56,733 nucleotides of DNA from CAYPHA01 sp964410215 (GTDB taxonomy: Bacteria > Calditrichota > Calditrichia > Calditrichales > CAYPHA01): NCBI GenBank assembly GCA_964410215.1, contig CAYPHA010000026.1, forward strand, positions 1 to 56,733, read 5' to 3'. Below are positions 16,604 through 24,267 of the stretch, piece by piece. How positions within the stretch are numbered: the first letter of the stretch is position 1; each line of letters starts with the position of its first letter. The translations under genes were made by a program, and so were the position numbers. A model generated the notes under the pieces. It searched no databases and had not been told where the DNA came from. It worked only from the letters and a program-made list of their open reading frames with translations.

Positions 16604-18043
16604 ATGGTAAACACAATATTGAAATCTGGTTTAAAAATGATTGTGATTGCTGGTGTTTTGATGTTTTTTCTGATCACCTCTTGTAAACCTGAAAAGGAAC
16701 AAGTAATGAAGTTATGGTACGATGAGCCTGCAAAGGACTGGAATGCGGCGCTACCACTGGGCAACGGACGATTGGGAGCAATGGTATTTGGCCATCCCGA
16801 AAAAGAGCGTCTGCAGTTGAATGAAGATACATTCTGGGCCGGCGGTCCGCATCGCAATGACAATCCTGATGCGCTTGCCGTCATGGATGTCATCCGCAGC
16901 CACATCTTTGCCGGGAACTACAAAGCGGCTAATAAGCTGGCATGGGAGCATGCGATCACACAAACCAATCATGGCTGTCCCTATCTGCCCGTAGCCGATG
17001 TGTATCTGGCCTTTCCCGGACATGAAAACTATGTTAACTATACACGCGAACTGGATATCGGCCGGGCTGTTTCGTCCGTTTCATATACCCTTGATGGTGT
17101 GCGTTATACCCGTGAAAGCTTTATTTCCTTTACCGACCAGGTGGTCGTCATGCGTCTTTCTGCCGATAAACCGGCTATGATCGGATTCGACTGTTCGCTG
17201 CAAAGCCCCTTTAAACAATCTCTGCAAATCATAGATGACAGGGGCTTACGGCTCACCGGAAAAGGCCGGGACCATGAGGGGGTAAAAGGCCAGGTCGCAT
17301 TCTGTACAGATCTGCATATCTCGGCATCCGGTGGCAGCATCGAGCCGGCAGATACCCTTCTGCGGGTCCGTAATGCCGACGAAGCGGTGCTCAGCATCTC
17401 TGTTGCCACGAATTTCAAGGACTATAAAACGGTCGAAGGCGATCCGGTTGCAAAGGCTTCCGCAATGCTGAATAATGCCATTAAAGCGGACTATCAGAAA
17501 TTACAGACTTCGCATATTGATTTCTACCGGTCGTATTTTGATCGTATAAAACTGGATCTCGGCACGACCGATGCGTCTTTGCAACCAACAGATGAACGCA
17601 TCGCGCAATTCGGTGAGGTTGATGATCCGCACCTTGTCAGCCTCTACTTCCAGTTCGGCCGTTATCTGCTGATATCTTCCTCGCAGCCGGGTAGCCAGCC
17701 GGCCAACCTGCAGGGTATATGGAATGACCAGGTGCAGCCGCCATGGGATGCCAAGTATACCATCAACATTAATACGGAAATGAATTACTGGCCTTCCGAA
17801 GTTACCAATCTGGCGGAACTGAATGAACCGCTGGTTCAGATGGTCAGGGAATTGTCGGAGGCCGGCAGCAAAACAGCTGAAACCATGTACGGTGCAACTG
17901 GCTGGGTGGTCCATCATAATACGGATCTGTGGCGTATGGCCGCTCCGATCGATGGTCCCTGGGGGTTGTGGCCATCCGGGGCGCCTGGCTGTGTCAGCAC
18001 CTGTGGGAGAAATACCAGTACAGTGGCGATGTCGAAGACCTGA
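16604..18043 (+). CDS. GH95 alpha-L-fucosidase, N-terminal part (frameshifted gene)
   Basis: First portion of a family GH95 inverting alpha-L-fucosidase/galactosidase. It has a lipoprotein signal (lipobox ITSC, C27) and GGAGAAGG just before the ATG. The N-terminal beta domain contains LPLGNGRLGAMVFG and LNEDTFWAGGPH. The (alpha/alpha)6 domain has the NxN pair N388/N390 in NINTEMNYWP that activates water in this family. At DGPWGLWPSG the frame should continue GAWLCQHLWE, but a run of four G (17978-17981) puts that continuation in the +1-shifted frame, and this frame then runs on with unrelated residues to 18043. Adding one G restores a normal enzyme of about 825 residues. Either a real mutation or a homopolymer sequencing error. 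Confidence 0.85.
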   Translation: MVNTILKSGLKMIVIAGVLMFFLITSCKPEKEQVMKLWYDEPAKDWNAALPLGNGRLGAMVFGHPEKERLQLNEDTFWAGGPHRNDNPDALAVMDVIRSHIFAGNYKAANKLAWEHAITQTNHGCPYLPVADVYLAFPGHENYVNYTRELDIGRAVSSVSYTLDGVRYTRESFISFTDQVVVMRLSADKPAMIGFDCSLQSPFKQSLQIIDDRGLRLTGKGRDHEGVKGQVAFCTDLHISASGGSIEPADTLLRVRNADEAVLSISVATNFKDYKTVEGDPVAKASAMLNNAIKADYQKLQTSHIDFYRSYFDRIKLDLGTTDASLQPTDERIAQFGEVDDPHLVSLYFQFGRYLLISSSQPGSQPANLQGIWNDQVQPPWDAKYTININTEMNYWPSEVTNLAELNEPLVQMVRELSEAGSKTAETMYGATGWVVHHNTDLWRMAAPIDGPWGLWPSGAPGCVSTCGRNTSTVAMSKT

Positions 18044-19080
18044 AAAGCATGTACCCGGCAATAAAATCGGCGGCGCAGTTCTACCTCGATGTGCTGGTGG
18101 AAGATCCGCGCAACGGCTGGCTGGTACTGACACCCTCGACTTCTCCTGAAAATGCCCATCCGCAGGGCTTTGCCCTCGATGCCGGCTGTACGATGGACAA
18201 CCAGCTCTTGTTCGAGCTGTTCTCCAATGTGATGCGGTCGGCTGAAATCATGGGTGTCGATGAAGAACTTCAGGCAGATTTAAAACACGCGCGGTCACAA
18301 CTGCCACCCATGCATATCGGGCAGCACAGCCAGCTCCAGGAATGGCTGCTGGACTGGGATGATCCCGAAGACAAGCATCGTCATGTGTCACACCTGTACG
18401 GTCTGTACCCGGGTAACCAGATTTCGCCTTACCGCACACCGGAGCTGTTCGATGCCGCCCGTACTTCACTGATCTATCGCGGGGATGTATCCACCGGCTG
18501 GTCGATGGGCTGGAAGGTGAATTTATGGGCCCGTCTGCTGGACGGAAACCATGCCTACAAACTCTTGACCGATCAGTTGTCGCCGGCGGAACGTCCCGAT
18601 GGCGAATACCGTGGCGGAACCTATTCCAATCTGTTTGATTCCCATCCGCCGTTTCAGATCGACGGCAATTTCGGCTGCACGGCCGGTATCGCCGAAATGC
18701 TGATGCAGAGCCATGATGGGTTTATTTATATCCTGCCGGCCTTACCGGATCGCTGGAAAGACGGCAGCGTGAGCGGTCTGCGGGCGCGGGGTGGATTTGA
18801 AGTTGACATAGAATGGCAGGATCATAAAGTGACCCGCTTGCGCATTATGTCAAAGCTTGGCGGTAATTGCCGGCTTCGTCTGCCTGAGCAAACCGGATTT
18901 GCGAAACCGGGTAAATTTAAAGAAGCAGATGGGGGAAATCCGAACCCGTTTTACCGTGTTCCCGAAATAAAACCGGCTGTTATTTCACCTGCGGCAGAAC
19001 TCAATCAGGTAAAGCTAAAGGAAACGCGTCTCTTTGATCTTGCGACAGAAGCCCGAAGGACTTACGAGTTTAATTTTTAG
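17929..19080 (+). CDS. GH95 alpha-L-fucosidase, C-terminal part (frameshifted gene)
   Basis: Continuation of the gene starting at 16604 in another frame. Genuine homology begins at about 17982 (GAWLCQHLWEKYQYSGD); the residues before that from 17929 are out-of-frame sequence, so this is not an independent start. It carries the rest of the (alpha/alpha)6 barrel with LTPSTSPEN, whose Glu matches the catalytic acid of characterised GH95, and FQIDGNFG, whose Asp matches the further active-site acid, then the C-terminal beta domain. All catalytic elements of the joined protein are intact, which argues that the break is recent or technical. Fucose removal fits with the GH29 gene at 21101. Confidence 0.82.
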   Translation: MAYGRSDRWSLGVVAIRGAWLCQHLWEKYQYSGDVEDLKSMYPAIKSAAQFYLDVLVEDPRNGWLVLTPSTSPENAHPQGFALDAGCTMDNQLLFELFSNVMRSAEIMGVDEELQADLKHARSQLPPMHIGQHSQLQEWLLDWDDPEDKHRHVSHLYGLYPGNQISPYRTPELFDAARTSLIYRGDVSTGWSMGWKVNLWARLLDGNHAYKLLTDQLSPAERPDGEYRGGTYSNLFDSHPPFQIDGNFGCTAGIAEMLMQSHDGFIYILPALPDRWKDGSVSGLRARGGFEVDIEWQDHKVTRLRIMSKLGGNCRLRLPEQTGFAKPGKFKEADGGNPNPFYRVPEIKPAVISPAAELNQVKLKETRLFDLATEARRTYEFNF

Positions 19081-19148
19081 ATGGTAATAAGTACCTGTAC
19101 TTTCAATGACAGTTCATATTGATAATAGAAAAGCGGCAAAATGTCTGT

Positions 19149-19222
19149 ACTATGATTCGTGTGATTAAATGATTTTATGATTCTGGAATCAAAGTCCATC
19201 ATTTAATCATATGAATCATAGT
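19149..19222. repeat. Imperfect inverted repeat, 25-bp arms
   Basis: Arms 19149-19173 and 19198-19222 are complementary at 23 of 25 positions (ACTATGATTC...GATTAAATGAT). The 24-bp loop holds GATTCTGGAATC, itself nearly palindromic. A partial third copy (AACTATGATTAC) follows at about 19238. It lies in the 186-bp gap between GH95 and the TIM-barrel gene, with no coding capacity: a small palindromic repeat or a decayed non-autonomous element. Confidence 0.6.
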
Positions 19223-19266
19223 CCAGAATGAGATGTGAACTATGATTACAAGATAACAATGGGATT

Positions 19267-21087
19267 ATGTTGCGTATGAATATGAAAAAGTTAATCGTAC
19301 TATCAGGAATTATTATGATTCATCTGGTCTCAGTTGATCATCTGGTCGGGGATGAGCCCTACTTCCAGATCCGCGGGACCTTACCATGGCATAATTTTCT
19401 TTCCGGGCCCACAGCCTGGGATCTGAAAGATTATCAAAGCTATCTGGATGAGATGGAAGCACACGGCATGAATTTTATCGGGTTTCACAATTATACCGGC
19501 GGTGGAGAACGCTATGCCGATTATGTGGAGCCGATGATACGGATATCTTATAAGAATATTGTACCGGATGCCTATTTCGATAATTCCATGACAGCGCGCT
19601 GGGGTTATACACCGATGAAGATAAAGGACTTTGCCTTTAATACATGGGAGTTGTTTTCTGAATACAATCCGGAAGGTCCTTTCGGGGCGGAATGCTCCAT
19701 AAATGCGCTGACCAGCGAAGAGCATTATCAGAAAGCACAGCAGCTCATGAAACAGGTGATCCGGGAAGCGCACAAACGAAATATCCAGGTGGCCATGGGC
19801 TTTGAGTTTGGTGTGCATCCGCCGGAATACCATTCTCTGAAACCCGATCCGGGATTTTACTGGACCGGTGAGGCGAACCTGATTCCGAACCCGACCCACT
19901 ATCAATCTATCAAGATCCTCTATGCAACTATCGATAACATCCTGGAAACGTATCCCGATCTCGATTATATCTGGTTATGGTTGAATGAACACTCCTTTTT
20001 CGGTGTAAATATCGATCAGGCCTTGTCCAATGAAGCCTTCCGGAAGGTGTTCGACAGGGAAGCGCATCACTTCGGTCAGGCGGCCGGTAAACGCAGCGCA
20101 CAATTCATCGGCGTCTGGTCGCTGTATTGCCTGCGGTTGGCAAAAGAATATATCGATTTTAAAAAACCGGGACTGCGGGTCATTCTCGGAGGCTGGGGCG
20201 GGGGGAACCAGCTTCCCATGATCATGCAGGGCCTCGATCGGGCTTTGCCGAAAGATATCATCTTTTCCCTCCTCAATCCGGGTCTGGGAACGGCTCCGCC
20301 GCCTGAATTCCTGGGGGAAATTGCTGAAAACAGGGTCGTTTTCTCCATACCCTGGCTGGAAGGGGATCATTGTCTCTGGCACCTGCAATCCCGTGTCAAT
20401 CTGATGCGTGATCATGTCAAACGGGCACATGCCATGAAACTCGATGGTGTCATTGCCATCCACTGGCGGACTGAAGAAACACGGCTGAACTTTACATCCT
20501 TTGCCCATTTTGCCAAGGACCCTGAACATCAGGCTACCGTAACAGAGATCTATCAGTCGCACCTGGAGGAAAACTATGGCGCACATGCCGCTGAAGCACT
20601 GCGCGACATCCTGGTTACTATTGATAAAGAACAATGGGATCAGGGGGTATCACAAGAATACTATGCATATAATCCGGACTGGGGCAGAATGTCCGAACCG
20701 GACGTTATAAAAGTCAGAAAGCTGTTGGCAAAAATGGATTCGGTTATCGCGAAAACAAAGGGAAAAAGATATGTGGACAATTTGGAATGGCTGAAGGCTA
20801 ATTATGCGTTTGCCCTGCTTCTGAATGATGTCGGAAGGGGAATGGAGCCCGCGTATGACCTGATGGGCGAATTTTATGCTACCGGTCTGCTGGATCGATC
20901 CAAATTAGATGCCGCCATCTCCCGCCTGGAACAGGCGCCGCTTCAGGAACTGTTCAGAGTCTATGCATCCCGTGTGCGTTCAAAAGGCGAAATGGGAGTC
21001 CTGAGTTCCCTGAATCAGAAACTATGGGTACAATACCGTGAACTGAAAATATTTATGGAAAACTGCAAAAACAACACGCATCAGTAA
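19267..21087 (+). CDS. Secreted TIM-barrel glycosidase-like protein, family unassigned
   Basis: A 606-residue protein with a signal-peptide-like start (MKKLIVLSGIIMIHLVS). The core looks like a (beta/alpha)8 glycosidase: DLKDYQSYLDEMEAHGMNF in the first barrel unit, IWLWLNEHSF with an Asn-Glu pair (E241) as at the end of strand 4 in clan GH-A enzymes, and IPWLEGDHCLW (E365) and GVIAIHWRTEE on later strands. The C-terminal 200 residues are helical. The style recalls alpha-glucuronidase/GH20-type barrels, but I cannot place it in a named family and the catalytic roles of E241 and E365 are guesses. It sits between two fucosidases, 13 bp ahead of GH29. ATGs at 19267, 19276 and 19282 are all possible starts. 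Confidence 0.6.
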   Translation: MLRMNMKKLIVLSGIIMIHLVSVDHLVGDEPYFQIRGTLPWHNFLSGPTAWDLKDYQSYLDEMEAHGMNFIGFHNYTGGGERYADYVEPMIRISYKNIVPDAYFDNSMTARWGYTPMKIKDFAFNTWELFSEYNPEGPFGAECSINALTSEEHYQKAQQLMKQVIREAHKRNIQVAMGFEFGVHPPEYHSLKPDPGFYWTGEANLIPNPTHYQSIKILYATIDNILETYPDLDYIWLWLNEHSFFGVNIDQALSNEAFRKVFDREAHHFGQAAGKRSAQFIGVWSLYCLRLAKEYIDFKKPGLRVILGGWGGGNQLPMIMQGLDRALPKDIIFSLLNPGLGTAPPPEFLGEIAENRVVFSIPWLEGDHCLWHLQSRVNLMRDHVKRAHAMKLDGVIAIHWRTEETRLNFTSFAHFAKDPEHQATVTEIYQSHLEENYGAHAAEALRDILVTIDKEQWDQGVSQEYYAYNPDWGRMSEPDVIKVRKLLAKMDSVIAKTKGKRYVDNLEWLKANYAFALLLNDVGRGMEPAYDLMGEFYATGLLDRSKLDAAISRLEQAPLQELFRVYASRVRSKGEMGVLSSLNQKLWVQYRELKIFMENCKNNTHQ

Positions 21088-21100
21088 AGGTACCAGTAGA

Positions 21101-22504
21101 ATGGAAAATGCAAATACAACGCATCTTCATCCTTACCGGAAAAGCGGTTATGTGCCCCCGGACGATCCGCTGGTGCGGGCCAGGCTCGATCAATGGCAGG
21201 ATTTGAAATTCGGCTTCATGATGCACTGGGGCCTCTACAGCATCGAAGGGATTGTTGAATCATGGGCGCTTTGTTCGGAAGATCAGGATTTTCAGGACCG
21301 GGGTGGTGTTCCCTATGAAGAATATAAAAAATGGTATTTTGACCAGATCAAACGTTTTAATCCGGAACAATTCGATCCGAAACCCTGGGCCGATGCCGCA
21401 AAAAAAGCTGGCATGAAATACCTGGTTTTTACGACAAAACATCATGATGGCTTCTGCATGTTCGATTCCAGATATACCGGTTTCCGGGTAACCGGACCGG
21501 AATGTCCTTTTCGCAACCATTCCCGCGCCAATATAACGAAGGAAGTGTTTGATGCTTTTCGTGAAAAGGACTTCCTGATCGGAAGCTATTTTTCCAAGCC
21601 GGACTGGCATCATCCGGATTTCTGGTCGCCGTTGTGGGCTACGCCTAGCCGGAACGTGAATTACGACACAGCCAAATATCCGGAAAAATGGCGGCGCTTC
21701 CGTGATTTTACCTATAATCAGATTGAGGAACTGATGACGGGGTACGGCCCGGTCGATATCCTGTGGCTGGACGGCGGATGGGTGCGTCCGCAGGAAACGA
21801 TCAACGACGAGGTTCGTTCCTGGGGATTCGACATCGCTAAATGCGACCAGGATATCGATATGCCACGTATTGCCCGAATGGCCCGGTCCCATCAACCGGG
21901 ATTACTCATTGTCGATCGCACTGTACATGGCCCCTATGAAGATTACCGCACACCGGAGCAAACCATTCCCGGTGAAGTACTTCCTTTTCCATGGGAATCC
22001 TGCATGACACTTACCCAGAGCTGGGGTTTTAACAGAGATCCGGAATATAAAAGCAGCGCGCAGATTATTAAAAATCTGGTGGATATCGTTTCAAAAGGGG
22101 GATGCTACCTTCTCAATGCCGGTCCGACACCGCAAGGTACACTGGAGAAAGAAATTTATGAACGCCTGGATGATATTGGCAGATGGATGGCGGTTAACGG
22201 TGAAGGTATATATGCTACGCGCCCGCTTGCTCAGGATGCTGCACATCCCGGCCTGTGGTTTACCCGGAGCAGGATTGAGGATTATACCTATGCCTTTTTT
22301 AGCGACTGGCCCGCTGCTTCTGTCTTCCTTCCTGCTGTCACCCTTAAACCGCGTTCGGAAGTGAAATTACTTGGCAACAATGAGAAGCTGGATTGGCGCC
22401 AAAGGGAGCAGGGTGTTGAAATCCTGTTAAAACCGCATATGCGGAAAACCGGAAACGCCATCTGTTCCGTTGTGCGTTGTCTCCGCTTTGAAACAGCCGG
22501 ATAA
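21101..22504 (+). CDS. GH29 alpha-L-fucosidase, no signal peptide
   Basis: Retaining alpha-L-fucosidase of 467 residues. Family blocks are FGFMMHWGLYS, YLVFTTKHHDGFCMFDS and DILWLDGGWV, where D224 is the nucleophile. KGGCYLLNAGPTPQG closes the barrel and is followed by a small beta domain. The N-terminus (MENANTTHLHPYRKSG) has no signal sequence, unlike most neighbours, so this enzyme should act in the cytoplasm on imported fucosylated oligosaccharides, whereas GH95 acts outside. It follows the TIM-barrel gene after 13 bp and precedes a six-hairpin lipoprotein. The ribosome site (AAAGG, somewhat distant) is weak. Confidence 0.92.
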   Translation: MENANTTHLHPYRKSGYVPPDDPLVRARLDQWQDLKFGFMMHWGLYSIEGIVESWALCSEDQDFQDRGGVPYEEYKKWYFDQIKRFNPEQFDPKPWADAAKKAGMKYLVFTTKHHDGFCMFDSRYTGFRVTGPECPFRNHSRANITKEVFDAFREKDFLIGSYFSKPDWHHPDFWSPLWATPSRNVNYDTAKYPEKWRRFRDFTYNQIEELMTGYGPVDILWLDGGWVRPQETINDEVRSWGFDIAKCDQDIDMPRIARMARSHQPGLLIVDRTVHGPYEDYRTPEQTIPGEVLPFPWESCMTLTQSWGFNRDPEYKSSAQIIKNLVDIVSKGGCYLLNAGPTPQGTLEKEIYERLDDIGRWMAVNGEGIYATRPLAQDAAHPGLWFTRSRIEDYTYAFFSDWPAASVFLPAVTLKPRSEVKLLGNNEKLDWRQREQGVEILLKPHMRKTGNAICSVVRCLRFETAG

Positions 22505-22509
22505 TGTAG

Positions 22510-22544
22510 ATAACCGGTTATGTAAATATTTTTGATAAAAATAT
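22510..22544. repeat. 12-bp palindrome plus AT-rich hairpin after GH29
   Basis: ATAACCGGTTAT (22510-22521) is a perfect palindrome of the kind used by LacI-type regulators. ATATTTTT-GAT-AAAAATAT (22526-22544) next to it is a perfect 8-bp stem. They lie between GH29 and the next lipoprotein gene. They could be an operator and a weak terminator, but no promoter could be fitted around them. Confidence 0.35.
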
Positions 22545-22582
22545 GACAATGGAAAACCACATAAAACCGTTTGGAGTGAAAA

Positions 22583-23926
22583 ATGCGCTCAATAACATGT
22601 AAAACGCGATATTATGAATTATGTTTTGCAATGATGTTCATTTTCTTAAATGCCTGTACAACCACTCAAGATGCGGAGAAGAAAGAAATGCAAGACCTGG
22701 CTCAGCACATTCAAACCGATGCCACCCTGGATACGGTGTATAACAAAGCCCGGGAACTGATCCGTTCCGGATTCAATGCAGGCGACGGCTACAGCGAAGT
22801 CTGGATACGCGATTATAATACCTTCATCGAAATATCCAGTGATGTCATGCCGGCTGAAACGGTGCGTGAAAATTTGCTTCTCTTTTTTAAATTTCAGGGA
22901 GACGATGGGAATATCGTCGATGGTTTTGTGCCCTATTCCGATCCGCCGCCGGTCGGATATAACTACATCTTTTCCGACCTGGCACCCGGGCTGGCCGCCC
23001 ATAAGAATACGGTGGAAACGGACCAGGAAAGCAGCCTGATTCAGGCGGTCTGGAAATACATCAACCGGAGCGGTGATCAATCCATACTGGACGAAACAAT
23101 CGCCGGGGAAACGGTGTTGAACCGGATGATCCGGGCCATGGACTTCCTGATGAGAGAACGGTTCGATGAGAAATACGGCCTGATCTGGGGTGCGACGACG
23201 GCGGACTGGGGCGATGTGCAGCCTGAACATGAATGGGGTGTGTATCTGACGGAAGACACCCATTATGCTATCGATATTTACGATAATGCCATGTTCCTCA
23301 TCGCTTTGCAAAACCTGATTGCATTGCTTCCCGATAATGATACGCGACGGGGAGAATGGCAGAAAGTACATGATACGATTCGCACCAACGTCCGGAAACA
23401 TCTCTGGGATGGCGAAAACCAAAAATTTATTCCGCACATTTATCTCGAGGATTCACCCTTCCCGGATGACTTCGACGAGAACAAGATCCACTATCACGGC
23501 GGTACGGCCGTGGCCATCGAAGCCGGATTACTGTCGAAGGAAGAGATCGAAAACGTTAATAAGCAGATGCTGGCCAATGTAAAGGCTTCCGGGGCCCCAT
23601 CCATCGGGCTGACGGTTTATCCGCCTTACCCGGAAGGTTTTTTCAAGAATAAAGGTATGTATCCGTACGGTTATCAGAACGGCGGCGACTGGACCTGGTT
23701 CGGCGGACGGATGATCCAGCAACTGATCCGGAATGGTTTTGTCAAAGAAGCCTACGCGGAAATACGTCCGATGATCGACCGGGTCATCGAAAATGACGGT
23801 TTCTACGAGTGGTATACGGTGGACGGTAAGCCGACGGGTTCCGGGCAGTTCCGCGGTTCGGCCGGCGTGCTGGCCAGGGCGATCGAGATGTTCCGGGAAT
23901 GGTCACTTGAGGTCCTCAAACAATAA
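22583..23926 (+). CDS. Six-hairpin glycosidase-like lipoprotein
   Basis: A 447-residue lipoprotein (C25 in IFLNAC) with an (alpha/alpha)6-barrel pattern like that of glycogen-debranching, GH63 and GH15-type enzymes. Blocks are EVWIRDYNTFIEI near residue 70, an early acidic position; ETDQESSLIQAVWKYI; LIWGATTADWGD; and GGDWTWFGGRMIQQL. A C-terminal motif EWYTVDGKPTGSGQFRGSAG resembles the end of exo-alpha-glycosidases. No CAZy family can be named with confidence. GGAG lies upstream of the ATG. The position between fucosidases and sulfatases suggests an exo-glycosidase trimming the same glycan. Confidence 0.65.
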   Translation: MRSITCKTRYYELCFAMMFIFLNACTTTQDAEKKEMQDLAQHIQTDATLDTVYNKARELIRSGFNAGDGYSEVWIRDYNTFIEISSDVMPAETVRENLLLFFKFQGDDGNIVDGFVPYSDPPPVGYNYIFSDLAPGLAAHKNTVETDQESSLIQAVWKYINRSGDQSILDETIAGETVLNRMIRAMDFLMRERFDEKYGLIWGATTADWGDVQPEHEWGVYLTEDTHYAIDIYDNAMFLIALQNLIALLPDNDTRRGEWQKVHDTIRTNVRKHLWDGENQKFIPHIYLEDSPFPDDFDENKIHYHGGTAVAIEAGLLSKEEIENVNKQMLANVKASGAPSIGLTVYPPYPEGFFKNKGMYPYGYQNGGDWTWFGGRMIQQLIRNGFVKEAYAEIRPMIDRVIENDGFYEWYTVDGKPTGSGQFRGSAGVLARAIEMFREWSLEVLKQ

Positions 23927-24267
23927 TATTCCATAAATTGTAAACGCCATCGGGTGAGCCTGATATACTTATCTGGTCTGTTTATCTGAAACAGCGCAGA
24001 CGTTTCATTATGCTATAGCTTCATGCTTCACTGAAGGGGATATCTTTGTCCTTTTTAACCCATTTTTTATTGAATTATATGCATAATAAGTTTATTTTTA
24101 TCCAAAAGTAACTATCGACCATTTAATCAATTTCTCACAATTTAAATATCAATTGCACATCTCAAGACGATCGCGACAGTGCAGGAACATATTCTTATTG
24201 TATTTCACCGTTTATTTGGTACGGAATGCCATATATATAGATAAAAATGTGAAACAGGAGATACCCT
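23927..24267. other. 341-bp intergenic region, probable promoter for the sulfatase-PHP-DUF4838 block
   Basis: No open frame or RNA gene is seen. The second half is AT-rich. TTTATT, 17 bases and TATATA near 24210-24240 could be a promoter, 30-60 bases ahead of the sulfatase start. The -35 match is poor, and no operator-like palindrome was found. Confidence 0.3.
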
